Origin: Streptomyces goshikiensis
GTDB taxonomy: Bacteria; Actinomycetota; Actinomycetes; Streptomycetales; Streptomycetaceae
Reading direction: 5' to 3'
NCBI RefSeq assembly: GCF_014650555.1
Contig: NZ_BMVE01000001.1
Location: 682,001-746,000 of the forward strand
Length of the DNA: 64,000 nucleotides
In this document: piece by piece, positions 19,541 through 28,323 of the stretch
How positions within the stretch are numbered: position 1 is the stretch's first letter
How the letters are laid out: each line of letters opens with the position of its first letter
Translations under genes and position numbers: made by a program
Notes under the pieces: generated by a model
Databases searched by the model: none
Told to the model about the DNA's origin: nothing
What the model saw: only the letters and a program-made list of their open reading frames with translations

Positions 19541-20065
19541 ATGTCCATCGGTCACACCCTGCTCGGCCTCCTGGAGGCCGGCCCGCGCCACGGCTACGAC
19601 CTCAAGCGCGCCTTCGACGAGAAGTTCGGCCACGACCGCCCCCTCGCCTACGGGCAGGTCTACTCGACCATGTCCCGCCTCCTGAAGAACGGCCTCGTCG
19701 AGGTCGACGGGATAGAGAGCGGCGGCGGTCCCGACCGCAAGCGGTACGCCATCACGGACGCCGGCATCACCGATGTCGAGACCTGGCTCTCCCAGCCGGA
19801 GAAGCCGGAGCCGTACCTCCACTCGACCCTCTACACCAAGGTCGTCCTCGCCCTGCTCACCGGCCGCGGCGCCGCCGAGCTGCTGGACGTCCAGCGCGCC
19901 GAGCACCTGCGGCTCATGCGGATCCTGACCCAGCGCAAGCGCAAGGGCGACCTCGCCGACCAGCTCGTCTGCGACCACGCCCTGTTCCATCTCGAAGCGG
20001 ACCTGCGGTGGCTCGAACTCACCGCGGCCCGCCTCGGCCAGCTCGCCCAGGAGGTACGCCGATGA
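19541..20065 (+). CDS. PadR-family transcriptional repressor
   Basis: A 174-residue regulator with the PadR winged-helix domain (LLGLLEAGPRHGYDLKRAFDE, YGQVYSTMSRLLKNGLVEVDG, PDRKRYAITDAG) and a C-terminal helical dimerisation domain of the Vir-C type (from about residue 90). It heads an operon with an ABC ATPase and an FtsX-type permease, overlapping the ATPase gene by ATGA, the standard layout of PadR-controlled drug or peptide efflux systems. It probably represses the operon and is released by the exported compound. Confidence 0.93.
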   Translation: MSIGHTLLGLLEAGPRHGYDLKRAFDEKFGHDRPLAYGQVYSTMSRLLKNGLVEVDGIESGGGPDRKRYAITDAGITDVETWLSQPEKPEPYLHSTLYTKVVLALLTGRGAAELLDVQRAEHLRLMRILTQRKRKGDLADQLVCDHALFHLEADLRWLELTAARLGQLAQEVRR

Positions 20066-20748
20066 CCCCGGCCGGCACCCTGCTCTGCGCCACGGACCTC
20101 CGCAAGGCGTACGGGCCCACCAAGGCGCTCGACGGCGCCGAGTTCTCGATCCACCCCGGTGAGGTCGTCGCCGTCATGGGGCCCTCCGGCTCCGGCAAGT
20201 CGACGCTCCTGCACTGCCTCGCCGGGATCGTCACGCCCGACTCCGGCACCATCACCTACGCCGGCCGCGAGCTGTCCGCGATGAACGACTCCGAGCGCAG
20301 CGCCCTGCGGCGCGGCGAGTTCGGCTTCGTCTTCCAGTTCGGCCAGCTCGTCCCCGAGCTCACCTGCGTGGAGAACGTCGCCCTGCCGCTGCGCCTCGCC
20401 GGCGTCAGGCGCAAGGAGGCCGAGCGGACCGCCCTGCACTGGATGTCCGAGCTGGAGGTGGCCGATCTCGGCTCCAAGCGCCCCGGCGAGGTCAGCGGCG
20501 GCCAGGGCCAGCGCGTGGCCGTCGCCCGCGCCCTGGTCACCCAGCCGCGCGTGATATTCGCCGACGAGCCCACCGGCGCCCTCGACTCCCTCAACGGGGA
20601 GCTGGTGATGCAACTGCTCACCGAGGCCGCCCGGTCCGCGAACGCGGCCGTCGTCCTCGTCACCCACGAGACCCGGGTGGCCGCCTACTCCGACCGCGAG
20701 ATCGTCGTGCGCGACGGCAAGTCCCGCGACATGGAGCGCATCGTATGA
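20062..20748 (+). CDS. ABC transporter ATP-binding protein (MacB/LolD type)
   Basis: A 228-residue ATPase with Walker A GPSGSGKST, the signature VSGGQGQRVAVARAL, Walker B VIFADEPTGALDS and an H-loop in VLVTHE. The MacB/LolD subfamily couples ATP hydrolysis to FtsX-type permeases. The ATG overlaps the PadR stop (ATGA) and a CAGGAGG ribosome site lies within the end of the PadR gene; its own stop overlaps the permease start in the same way, so all three proteins are made from one coupled message. Confidence 0.95.
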   Translation: MTPAGTLLCATDLRKAYGPTKALDGAEFSIHPGEVVAVMGPSGSGKSTLLHCLAGIVTPDSGTITYAGRELSAMNDSERSALRRGEFGFVFQFGQLVPELTCVENVALPLRLAGVRRKEAERTALHWMSELEVADLGSKRPGEVSGGQGQRVAVARALVTQPRVIFADEPTGALDSLNGELVMQLLTEAARSANAAVVLVTHETRVAAYSDREIVVRDGKSRDMERIV

Positions 20749-23096
20749 GCAAGCCCCGCACCTGGGCGCGCGACCTCGCCCTCGGCACCCGGTTCGCCTT
20801 CGCCGGCGGCCGCGAGGGCTGGACCCGCACCCTGCTCACCGGCATCGGCGTCGGCCTCGGCGTCGCGCTGCTGCTGATCACCAGCGCGCTGCCGTCCGCG
20901 ATGTCGGCCCGCGACGAGCGCGGCGCCGCGCGCACCACGTTCAGCTCCCCGACCGCCGAGCGGCCCGGACGCGACACCCTGCTGACCGCGCAGGTCGACC
21001 AGTCGTACCGCTCGTACGGCGTCGACGGCCGGCTGCTGCAGCCCGAGGGCCCGGACGCCCCGCTGCCGCCCGGGCTCACCGCGTTCCCCGGCCCGGGCGA
21101 GATGGCCGTCTCCCCCGCCCTCGACGAGCTGATGAAGACCGCCGAGGGCAAGCTGCTGCGCGAGCGCCTCGACGGGAAGATCGTCTCCACCATCGGGGAC
21201 GAGGGCCTGGTCGGCCCCGGCGACCTCTACTTCTACATCGGCTCCGACCAGCTCGGGAAAATCGCCGACGGCACGTACGTGGAACGGATCACGGCCTTCG
21301 AGAACCACATCGAGGCCCCGCCGCTCGATCCCGTCCTCACCCTCCTGGTGGTGCTGACCTTCGTCGCGCTCCTGATGCCGGTCGCCGTGTTCATCGCGGC
21401 CGCCGTCCGCTTCGGCGGCGACCGCCGCGACCGCAGGCTCGCCGCGCTCCGCCTGGTCGGCGCCGACGGCCGGATGGTGCGCCGGATCGCGGCGGGCGAG
21501 GCCTTCGCCGGCTCGGTGATCGGCCTGCTGGTGGGCACCGGATTCTTCCTGGTCGCCCGGCAGCTGGCCGGGGCCGTGAGCATCTCCCAGCGCAGCGTCT
21601 TCCCCCACGACCTCAACCCGGAGTTCTGGCTGGCCTCCCTCATCGCGCTGGCGGTCCCGGCGGCGGCCGTCGCCGTGACCCTGCTCGCGCTGCGGGGCGT
21701 GGTCATCGAACCGCTGGGCGTGGTGCGTACGGCCACTCCCCGCAGGCGCCGGATCTGGTGGCGGCTGCTGCTGCCGCTCGCCGGACTCGGCCTGCTGGCC
21801 CCGATGATGGGCCGCGGCAACGAGGGCGGGCAGTTCAACCAGTGGCAGGTCTCCGGCGGCGTCGTCCTGCTGCTGGTCGGCATCACCGTGCTGCTGCCCT
21901 GGCTCCTGGAGCGGGTCGTCGGCCGGCTCGGCGGCTCCGGCGGGGTCTCCTGGCAGCTGGCCGTCCGCCGGCTCCAGCTCACCAGCGGCACCGCCGCCCG
22001 GCTGGTGGGCGGCATCGCGGTCGCGGTCGCCGGGGCCATCGCCCTCCAGATGCTCTTCGCCGGCACGGAGGGCGAATACACCAAGGACACCGGCCAGGAC
22101 CCGGCCCGGGCCACGGTGTCGATCATGCCCCGGCACGGCACCGATGCGAAGCTCGACGAGCTGGCCGCGACCGTCGCCCGCAGCAAGGGCATCACCAAGG
22201 CCGTCGCGCTGCGCTCCACCACGGGCTCACCCGACCCGGACCGGGCCGACCAGGACGTCAACCTCCACATCGGCAGCTGCGCCGCCCTCGCCGAACTCGC
22301 CCGGCTGCCCTCCTGCGAGGACGGCGACGCCTTCGTCCTGACCGGCGCCCCCGACCCCTCCGCGCCGCAGGGAGCCCCCGCCGCCCCGGGCACCACGCTG
22401 TACGTCGGCGACCCGCGCGGCACCGAAGCCGGAGCGGACGGCTCCGCGCCGGTCGCCTGGACCGTGCCCGCCGACGCCCGCCCGGCGCCCGCCCACAAGG
22501 ACCCGATCGGGCTGCTGCGCACCGGCGTCCTGCTCACCCCGGCCGCCGCCCCCAAGAGCCTCGGGACCCACCAGTTCGCCCAGGTGTACGTGCTGGTGGA
22601 CCCGGCCGTGCCGGACGGGCTGGAGCTGGCCCGCAACGCGTCCTTCAAGGCCGAGCCGCTGGCCACGGCCATGACCCTCACGCAGACCCGGACCTCCGCA
22701 CGCTTCGGTTCCATCCGGACCGGCCTGTTCGTCGGCGCGACGCTGGTGCTGGTGCTGATCGGGGCCAGCCTGCTGGTCTCCCAGCTGGAGCAGCTGCGCG
22801 AGCGCAGGAAGCTGCTGTCCTCGCTGGTCGCCTTCGGTACGAAGCGCTCCACGCTGAGCCTGTCGGTGCTCTGGCAGACGGCCCTGCCGATCGGCCTCGG
22901 CCTGGCGCTGGCGAACACCGTCGGCCTCGCGCTCGGCGCGGTCCTGATGCGGATGAGCAACGTACGGGTCCGCGTCGACTGGGCCTCGGTGGCGGCGATG
23001 ACCGGCATCGGCGCCGGGGTCGCCCTGGTGGTCACCCTGCTCAGCCTGCCGCCGCTGCTGCGGCTGATGCGCCCGGACGGCCTGCGCACGGAGTGA
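20745..23096 (+). CDS. FtsX-type ABC transporter permease
   Basis: A 783-residue permease. An N-terminal membrane helix (about 28-48, LLTGIGVGLGVALLLITSAL) is followed by a roughly 150-residue extracellular region, a membrane block of several helices (about 200-400), a second extracellular region (about 430-640), and a C-terminal three-helix bundle ending LSLPPLLRLMRPDGLRTE. The duplicated arrangement with FtsX cores at about 200-310 and 660-780 fits actinobacterial MacB-like exporters. With the ATPase it probably removes an antibiotic or peptide from the membrane; no substrate is indicated. Confidence 0.92.
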   Translation: MSKPRTWARDLALGTRFAFAGGREGWTRTLLTGIGVGLGVALLLITSALPSAMSARDERGAARTTFSSPTAERPGRDTLLTAQVDQSYRSYGVDGRLLQPEGPDAPLPPGLTAFPGPGEMAVSPALDELMKTAEGKLLRERLDGKIVSTIGDEGLVGPGDLYFYIGSDQLGKIADGTYVERITAFENHIEAPPLDPVLTLLVVLTFVALLMPVAVFIAAAVRFGGDRRDRRLAALRLVGADGRMVRRIAAGEAFAGSVIGLLVGTGFFLVARQLAGAVSISQRSVFPHDLNPEFWLASLIALAVPAAAVAVTLLALRGVVIEPLGVVRTATPRRRRIWWRLLLPLAGLGLLAPMMGRGNEGGQFNQWQVSGGVVLLLVGITVLLPWLLERVVGRLGGSGGVSWQLAVRRLQLTSGTAARLVGGIAVAVAGAIALQMLFAGTEGEYTKDTGQDPARATVSIMPRHGTDAKLDELAATVARSKGITKAVALRSTTGSPDPDRADQDVNLHIGSCAALAELARLPSCEDGDAFVLTGAPDPSAPQGAPAAPGTTLYVGDPRGTEAGADGSAPVAWTVPADARPAPAHKDPIGLLRTGVLLTPAAAPKSLGTHQFAQVYVLVDPAVPDGLELARNASFKAEPLATAMTLTQTRTSARFGSIRTGLFVGATLVLVLIGASLLVSQLEQLRERRKLLSSLVAFGTKRSTLSLSVLWQTALPIGLGLALANTVGLALGAVLMRMSNVRVRVDWASVAAMTGIGAGVALVVTLLSLPPLLRLMRPDGLRTE

Positions 23097-23174
23097 CACC
23101 GGGCGGGCGGGCCCGTACGCCCCCCTCGCGCCTTACGACCCGTACGCCCGTACGCCCGTTCCCGCAGGCCCGGA

Positions 23175-24122
23175 TCAGTCCGTCGGCCACACCGGGAGCG
23201 GGCGTACGGCCTCGCGCAGCGCGGCCGCGATGGCCCGGAACTCCTCCTGCCGGGCCGCGCCGGTGCGCATCGCCAAGGCGATCCGCCGCGAGGGCGCGGG
23301 CTCGGCGAAGCAGCCTGTGGCCAGGTACTCGTTGCGGGTGGTCTCCAGCCGCAGCGCGGTGCGCGGCAGCAGCGTCACCCCCAGTCCCCCGGCGACGAGT
23401 TGGACCAGCGTGGACAGCCCGGCGGCGGTCGTGGTGACGTCCGCCCCGTCGGTGCGCCCCGCCTCGCGGCAGATGTCCAGCGCCTGGTCCCGCAGACAGT
23501 GCCCCTCGTCGAGCAACAGGAGCTGGAGGCCCCGCAGTTCCTCGCGCGGGATGTCGCGCCGCCCGGCGAGCGGGTGGTCCCGGGGCGCGAGGAGTACGAA
23601 GTCCTCGTCGAACAGGGGCAGTTCGCTGACCCCGGGCATCCCCAGGGGTACGGCGAGCAGCAGCAGGTCGAGCCGCCCGCCGGTCAGCCCCTCCAGCAGC
23701 GAGGAGGTCTGCTCCTCGTGCACCTGGAGGTCCATGCCGGGGTAGCGCCGGTGGAACAGCCCGAGCACCGTCGGCAGCAGGTACGGGGCCACCGTGGGGA
23801 TCACCCCGAGGCGCAGCACGCCGGTGAAGGGCGCCCGTACCGCCTCGGCCTCGTCCAGCAGCCCACCCATGGCGTCGAGCACCACGCGCGCGCGGGCGGC
23901 GATCCGCTCGCCCGCCGGGGAGAGCAGCACCTTGCGGGTGGTGCGCTCCAGCAGCTGGACGCCGAGGGCCTCCTCCAGCGCGGAGACCGATCCGGAGAGC
24001 GCGGGCTGGCTCATGCCGATGGCGGCGGCCGCGTCGCGGAAGTGCAGGTGTTCCGCGACGGCCACGAAGGCGCGCAGCTGCGCGAGCGTCGCCTGCTTGA
24101 GTCCTCTATTACCGACAGCCAC
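23175..24122 (-). CDS. oxyR: LysR-type peroxide sensor OxyR
   Basis: A 315-residue LysR regulator. The N-terminal helix-turn-helix (TLAQLRAFVAVAEHLHFRDA, MSQPALSGSVSALEEALG) is followed by an effector domain holding the redox pair Cys209 and Cys218 in GHCLRDQALDIC, exactly nine apart as in E. coli OxyR (199 and 208). Oxidation by hydrogen peroxide forms a disulfide and activates transcription. The start is set at a GTG (24122) with GGAGGT eight bases upstream; the frame is open for 17 more codons. It is divergent from ahpC-ahpD, its classic target. Confidence 0.95.
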   Translation of the reverse strand: MAVGNRGLKQATLAQLRAFVAVAEHLHFRDAAAAIGMSQPALSGSVSALEEALGVQLLERTTRKVLLSPAGERIAARARVVLDAMGGLLDEAEAVRAPFTGVLRLGVIPTVAPYLLPTVLGLFHRRYPGMDLQVHEEQTSSLLEGLTGGRLDLLLLAVPLGMPGVSELPLFDEDFVLLAPRDHPLAGRRDIPREELRGLQLLLLDEGHCLRDQALDICREAGRTDGADVTTTAAGLSTLVQLVAGGLGVTLLPRTALRLETTRNEYLATGCFAEPAPSRRIALAMRTGAARQEEFRAIAAALREAVRPLPVWPTD

Positions 24123-24257
24123 TGATAGGTACCTCCGATCACCCGGGACAAGAGTATCTATTTCTGTAATCAATGCAGGTGTGCCAGCATGTGAGATCCG
24201 TCCAACCCTCTCGGAAAGCCCCCAAAAGGGCCACTTTCCAATGCACTAGGAGAGCGC
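24123..24257. promoter_or_regulatory. oxyR-ahpC divergent control region
   Basis: A 135-base region. It contains GATAG (24124-24128) and CTAT (24158-24161), spaced about three helical turns apart, resembling the ATAG/CTAT elements contacted by OxyR tetramers, and a T-rich stretch TATCTATTTCTGTAATCAAT that is the most AT-rich part. AGGAGAGCGC precedes the ahpC GTG. Assignment of the exact OxyR site is tentative. Confidence 0.45.
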
Positions 24258-24812
24258 GTGCTCACTGTCGGCGACAAGTTCCCCTCGTACGATCTGACCG
24301 CTTGTGTCTCGCTCGAAGCGGGCAGCGAGTTCGCCCAGATCGACCACAAGACCTACGAGGGCAAGTGGCGCGTGGTGTTCTTCTGGCCCAAGGACTTCAC
24401 CTTCGTCTGCCCGACCGAGATCGCCGCGTTCGGCAAGCTGAACGACGAGTTCGCCGACCGCGACGCGCAGATCCTGGGCGTCTCCGGTGACTCCGAGTTC
24501 GTGCACCACGCCTGGCGCAAGGACCACGCCGACCTGCGTGACCTGCCCTTCCCGATGCTGGCCGACTCCAAGCACGAGCTCATGCGCGCCTGCGGCGTCG
24601 AGGGCGAGGACGGCTTCGCGCAGCGCGCCGTCTTCATCGTCGACCAGAACAACGAGATCCAGTTCACGATGGTGACCGCCGGTTCCGTGGGCCGCAACCC
24701 CAAGGAGGTCCTGCGGGTCCTCGACGCCCTGCAGACCGACGAGCTGTGCCCCTGCAACTGGAACAAGGGCGAGGGCACCCTGGACGCCGGCGCGCTGCTG
24801 GCCGGTGAGTGA
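24258..24812 (+). CDS. ahpC: Peroxiredoxin AhpC
   Basis: A 184-residue two-cysteine peroxiredoxin. Peroxidatic Cys51 is in DFTFVCPTE, and a resolving Cys is in ELCPCNW (Cys164/Cys166), the arrangement of actinobacterial AhpC. It reduces hydrogen peroxide, alkyl peroxides and peroxynitrite and is re-reduced through AhpD, encoded three bases downstream. GTG start with AGGAG upstream. OxyR, encoded divergently, is expected to control it. Confidence 0.96.
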   Translation: MLTVGDKFPSYDLTACVSLEAGSEFAQIDHKTYEGKWRVVFFWPKDFTFVCPTEIAAFGKLNDEFADRDAQILGVSGDSEFVHHAWRKDHADLRDLPFPMLADSKHELMRACGVEGEDGFAQRAVFIVDQNNEIQFTMVTAGSVGRNPKEVLRVLDALQTDELCPCNWNKGEGTLDAGALLAGE

Positions 24813-24815
24813 CGG

Positions 24816-25352
24816 ATGTCCCTCGACTCCCTCAAGGCCGCCGTTCCGGACTTCGCCAAGGACCTGAAGCTGAACCTCGGCTCGGTCATCGGCAACAGCG
24901 GCCTCCCGCAGCAGCAGCTGTGGGGCACCGTACTGTCCTGCGCGATCGCCGCCCGCTCCCCGCGCGTCCTGCGTGAGCTGGAGCCGGAGGCGAAGGCGGC
25001 CCTGTCGCCGGAGGCGTACACCGCCGCCAAGTCCGCCGCCGCGGTCATGGCGATGAACAACGTCTTCTACCGCACGCGGCACCTGCTCTCCGACCCGGAG
25101 TACGGCACCCTGCGCGCCGGTCTGCGGATGAACGTCATCGGCAACCCGGGCGTGGAGAAGGTCGACTTCGAGCTGTGGTCGCTCGCGGTCTCCGCGATCA
25201 ACGGCTGCGGCCAGTGCCTCGACTCGCACGAGCAGGTCCTGCGCAAGGCCGGTGTCGACCGCGAGACGATCCAGGAAGCCTTCAAGATCGCCTCGGTGAT
25301 CCAGGCCGTCGCGGTCACCCTCGACGCCGAGGCCGCCCTCGCCGCCGAGTAG
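24816..25352 (+). CDS. ahpD: Alkyl hydroperoxidase AhpD
   Basis: A 178-residue AhpD of the carboxymuconolactone decarboxylase fold. The redox motif is complete: Glu119, Cys131-x2-Cys134 and His138 in [14 protein letters not shown]. It accepts electrons from the lipoamide of dihydrolipoamide acyltransferase and passes them to AhpC, and has weak peroxidase activity itself. It follows ahpC by three bases and a terminator hairpin follows at 25372. Confidence 0.96.
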   Translation: MSLDSLKAAVPDFAKDLKLNLGSVIGNSGLPQQQLWGTVLSCAIAARSPRVLRELEPEAKAALSPEAYTAAKSAAAVMAMNNVFYRTRHLLSDPEYGTLRAGLRMNVIGNPGVEKVDFELWSLAVSAINGCGQCLDSHEQVLRKAGVDRETIQEAFKIASVIQAVAVTLDAEAALAAE

Positions 25353-25371
25353 TACCCCGTACGAAGCCCAG

Positions 25372-25403
25372 TGCCCCCGCTGCCGTCACCGGCGGCGGGG
25401 GCA
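25372..25403. terminator. Bidirectional intrinsic terminator
   Basis: A 14-bp stem (arms 25372-25385 and 25390-25403, one G-U pair, loop TCAC) between ahpD and the convergent membrane-protein gene. Confidence 0.8.
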
Positions 25404-25411
25404 CCGCGCGT

Positions 25412-26131
25412 TCAGGCGCGCAGCCGCTCCATCAGGCTCCGCATGTCCTCGATCATGGCCGTCTGGAGCCCGGTCTCGTCGGGGCCGCCCGTGGGCGCGG
25501 GAGCGGTCGGATCGGGGCCGGTGTCCTCGAACCACTCCGTGCTGAGCGTGAACACCGCGCCGCCGTCGAGGACGATGAGTTCGGCCCTGTCGAGCCCGAT
25601 CCCCCGCCTGTACAGGGCCCGTTCGCCGAGGCCGGGCACCTCCGACACGTCGAAGGCGTTCGGTGGCATGCCGAGCCTGCGGCCGGGGCCGAGGCCGAAC
25701 TCGGTCCCGGGCTCGCTCCGGCGGTGCAGTTCGACCAGCACCTCGCTCCCGTACGAGGTCCGACCCTCGCTCCACACCGCGGAGGTCCCGCAGCTCGCCC
25801 AGTCCAGGGCGGGGTCGCTGCCGTGCGTCGTGTGCCGTTCCTGGAAGGGCTGCCCGGTGAGCCGGACCAGCTCCGACAGCCGCGCCCGCGCGCACAGGTC
25901 CTCGACGTGCCGGTACGAGATCCTCGGCCCGGCGGAGGCAGCAGAGGCGGCGAAACGATCCTGCACCACCAGGGCGCCGCCCCACACCGCCGAGGCCAGC
26001 ACCACGCCGCCGAGCAGCCACCACCAGCGCCCTCGGGGCGCCCCCGTGGGCCCGGGCAGCCGCTCCGGCTCCGCCCGCTCTCCCGGCCGCGCGCTCTCCC
26101 ACTCCCCGTCGAACTCGGGCTCGCCGATCAT
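25412..26131 (-). CDS. Single-pass membrane protein of unknown function
   Basis: A 239-residue protein with an acidic/Pro-rich cytoplasmic head, one membrane segment (about 38-56, RWWWLLGGVVLASAVWGGAL) and an extracellular domain of about 180 residues. The outer domain includes two Cys (DLCARARLSELVRL and WASCGTSAVW) likely to pair, and a beta-rich C-terminal half. Proteins like this in Streptomyces sit next to the AI-2E gene but I recognise no family. It begins 41 bases after the AI-2E-type gene on the same strand, so the two are probably co-transcribed. Confidence 0.7.
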   Translation of the reverse strand: MIGEPEFDGEWESARPGERAEPERLPGPTGAPRGRWWWLLGGVVLASAVWGGALVVQDRFAASAASAGPRISYRHVEDLCARARLSELVRLTGQPFQERHTTHGSDPALDWASCGTSAVWSEGRTSYGSEVLVELHRRSEPGTEFGLGPGRRLGMPPNAFDVSEVPGLGERALYRRGIGLDRAELIVLDGGAVFTLSTEWFEDTGPDPTAPAPTGGPDETGLQTAMIEDMRSLMERLRA

Positions 26132-26172
26132 CCCCGCCCCCCTCGCCCCGTTACCCCTCGTCCCGGTCCGCC

Positions 26173-27483
26173 TCAGACCGGGTCGTCGACGCCCTCGCCC
26201 AGCGCCGTCGCCCCGTGCGGCGCCGCGCCGGCCACGGGCGCACCACCGTGCTGGTGGTCCTGTGAATACGCCCGCAGGTAGACCACCACCGTGTTGGTGA
26301 CGGCGACCAGCGGGACGGCGACGACCGCGCCGCCGATGCCCGCGATCATGCCGCCGGCGGCCACCGAGAGCACCACCGCGAGCGGGTGCACCCGTACCGC
26401 CCGGCCCAGGATGAAGGGCTGGAGCACGTGCCCCTCTATCTGCTGCACGAGCAGGACCACGGCCAGCACGCTCAGCGCCGTGAACACGCCCTGGGTCACC
26501 AGGGCCACCACCACCGCGAGAGCCCCGGAGATCACCGCGCCGACCAGCGGGATGAACGCGAACAGGAAGATGAAGACCGCGAGCGGCACCGCCATCGTCA
26601 CGTCGAGGAAGTACAGGCCGAGGCCGATGAAGACGGCGTCGATGAGCGCGACCAGCACCGTGCCGCGCACGTACGCGGTCAGCGTCCGCCAGGCGCGCGG
26701 GCCGGCGCCCGCGACTCCCGGCCGGGCGGGGGCGGGGACCAGGCCCAGCACCCAGTTCCAGATCCGCTTGCCGTCGTACAGCAGGAACAGCGTCGAGAAC
26801 ATCGCGAGCAGCATGCCCGTCAGCACCTCGACGAGGACCGTCACGCCTTGCAGACCGGCGGAGGTTATCTCCTCGGTGTTGGTGCCGATGGTGTCCGTGA
26901 GGTTCTTGGCGATGTCGTTGATCTGCTTCTCGGTCACGTGGAACGGGCTGTCCAGCAACCAGAGTTTGAGTTCGTTGATGCCGTCGCGGACCCGGTCGGA
27001 GAGGTCGTCGAGGTTCTCCATCACCTGCCAGACCACGAACCAGCCGACGAGCCCGATGACCACGAAGCCGAGGATCGCGGTCACGGCGGTCGCCAGCCCG
27101 CGCGGCAGCCCGAGCCGGCGCAGCCGGACCACGAAGGGCTGCAGCAGCGCGGTGACGAGCAGGGCGGCGACGAAGGCGAGGACGACCAGGCGGACTTCGC
27201 TGATCACCTTCATCAGCACCCAGAGCATGCCCGCGAGCAGCAGCAGCCGCCAGCTGACCTCGGCGGCGACCCGCATCCCCCACGGGACGGCCGTGACGGG
27301 GTCGGGGCGCTCGCGCGGACCCGCCACGACGACCGGCGGCGCCACGGCCACGCCTGAGGCGGCGGGCTTCTGGGGTACGCCCATGGTCTCGGCCTCGACC
27401 TCGGCGCGCCGTTCGTCGAGGCGCGCCTCCATCCGGCTCAGCCGGCTCCCCAGCCGGCCGATCCAGCCTGCAGTGTTCACCAT
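26173..27483 (-). CDS. AI-2E family transporter (PerM/YdiK type)
   Basis: A 436-residue integral membrane protein. A predicted coiled-coil head (RLGSRLSRMEARLDERRAEVE) precedes about eight membrane helices starting LLLLAGMLWVLMKVISEVRLVVLAF; a large extracytoplasmic helical loop (residues 165-225) and the conserved AFIPLVGAVISGALAVVVAL and LVQQIEGHVLQPFILGR segments are characteristic of the family. Family members export autoinducer-2 or act as sodium/proton antiporters; which applies here is unknown. The start is an ATG at 27483. Confidence 0.88.
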   Translation of the reverse strand: MVNTAGWIGRLGSRLSRMEARLDERRAEVEAETMGVPQKPAASGVAVAPPVVVAGPRERPDPVTAVPWGMRVAAEVSWRLLLLAGMLWVLMKVISEVRLVVLAFVAALLVTALLQPFVVRLRRLGLPRGLATAVTAILGFVVIGLVGWFVVWQVMENLDDLSDRVRDGINELKLWLLDSPFHVTEKQINDIAKNLTDTIGTNTEEITSAGLQGVTVLVEVLTGMLLAMFSTLFLLYDGKRIWNWVLGLVPAPARPGVAGAGPRAWRTLTAYVRGTVLVALIDAVFIGLGLYFLDVTMAVPLAVFIFLFAFIPLVGAVISGALAVVVALVTQGVFTALSVLAVVLLVQQIEGHVLQPFILGRAVRVHPLAVVLSVAAGGMIAGIGGAVVAVPLVAVTNTVVVYLRAYSQDHQHGGAPVAGAAPHGATALGEGVDDPV

Positions 27484-27541
27484 GTCGCTCTCTTACCCCC
27501 GTCTGTCCCGTGCGATCGCACCTCGACGACCGTACACGCGA

Positions 27542-27575
27542 GGAGCCCCGCACCGTCGATACGGTGCGGGGCTCC
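27542..27575 (-). terminator. Intrinsic terminator after the transglycosylase gene
   Basis: A perfect 15-bp stem (GGAGCCCCGCACCGT with its complement, loop CGAT) 38 bases beyond the minus-strand stop at 27613. Confidence 0.85.
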
Positions 27576-27612
27576 CCCGGGGCGGGCGACCGGCACGGGG
27601 CCGGACCCGTTC

Positions 27613-28323
27613 CTAGTACCAGCTGTTGGCCTGCCAGAAGCTCCACGCGCCGCAGGGGCTGCCGTAGCGCTCGTTCATGTAGTTCAGGCCCCACTTGATC
27701 TGGGTGGCGGGGTTGCTGCGCCAGTCGGCACCGGCCGAGGCCATCTTCGAACCGGGGAGCGCCTGGACCAGACCGTACGCGCCCGACCCGGCGTTGACCG
27801 CCTTGTAGTTCCAGGTCGACTCGTGGTTCACGATGTTGGAGAAGCACTGGAACTGCCCGGCCGGGATCATCTGCTGGGCCATGGCCTTGACCTGGGCGAC
27901 CGTGTAGGAGCCCTGGACCTCGAAGTCGCCCGCGTCGCGGGTGGCGGAGCGGCTGGCGACCTGCTCCTTCTCCTCCCGCTCCTTCTTCTCCTTCTCGGCC
28001 TTCTCGTCCGCGGCCTTCTGCGCCTCGGCCTTCTTGACCTTGGCGTCCTCGGCGGCCTGGACGCGCGCGGCCTCCTCGGCCGAGCGCTTGGCGTCGGCGT
28101 CGGCGGCGTGCGCGATGGCGTCGGCCTGCTGCGTCAGGGACGCGCTCTGGACGACGGCCTGGTCGCCGACCGGGATGTCAGTGAGGAGAGTCGCGCCGGA
28201 CGCGGTCGTCTCAAGGTCGTTGGTGGCGGCGGGGTCGCCCGTCGCGACGCCAACGACTGCGCCGACGGTGGTGACCGCGGTGGCCGAAGCCACGGCGAAC
28301 CCCCGGACCGAGATCCGGCTCAC
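27613..28323 (-). CDS. Secreted transglycosylase SLT-domain protein
   Basis: A 236-residue exported protein. An N-terminal signal peptide (VRGFAVASATAVTTVGAVVGVATG) is followed by a long Ala/Lys/Glu-rich coiled coil (about 60-130, KAEAQKAADEKAEKEKKERE) and a C-terminal lytic-transglycosylase-like domain: QCFSNIVNHESTWNYKAVN holds the candidate catalytic Glu, then SGAYGLVQALPGSKM and a Trp-rich end. Two Cys in the domain may pair. Such proteins remodel peptidoglycan during growth and spore germination. The GTG start has GGAAGGA seven bases upstream. It is preceded by a 430-base leader. Confidence 0.9.
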   Translation of the reverse strand: MSRISVRGFAVASATAVTTVGAVVGVATGDPAATNDLETTASGATLLTDIPVGDQAVVQSASLTQQADAIAHAADADAKRSAEEAARVQAAEDAKVKKAEAQKAADEKAEKEKKEREEKEQVASRSATRDAGDFEVQGSYTVAQVKAMAQQMIPAGQFQCFSNIVNHESTWNYKAVNAGSGAYGLVQALPGSKMASAGADWRSNPATQIKWGLNYMNERYGSPCGAWSFWQANSWY

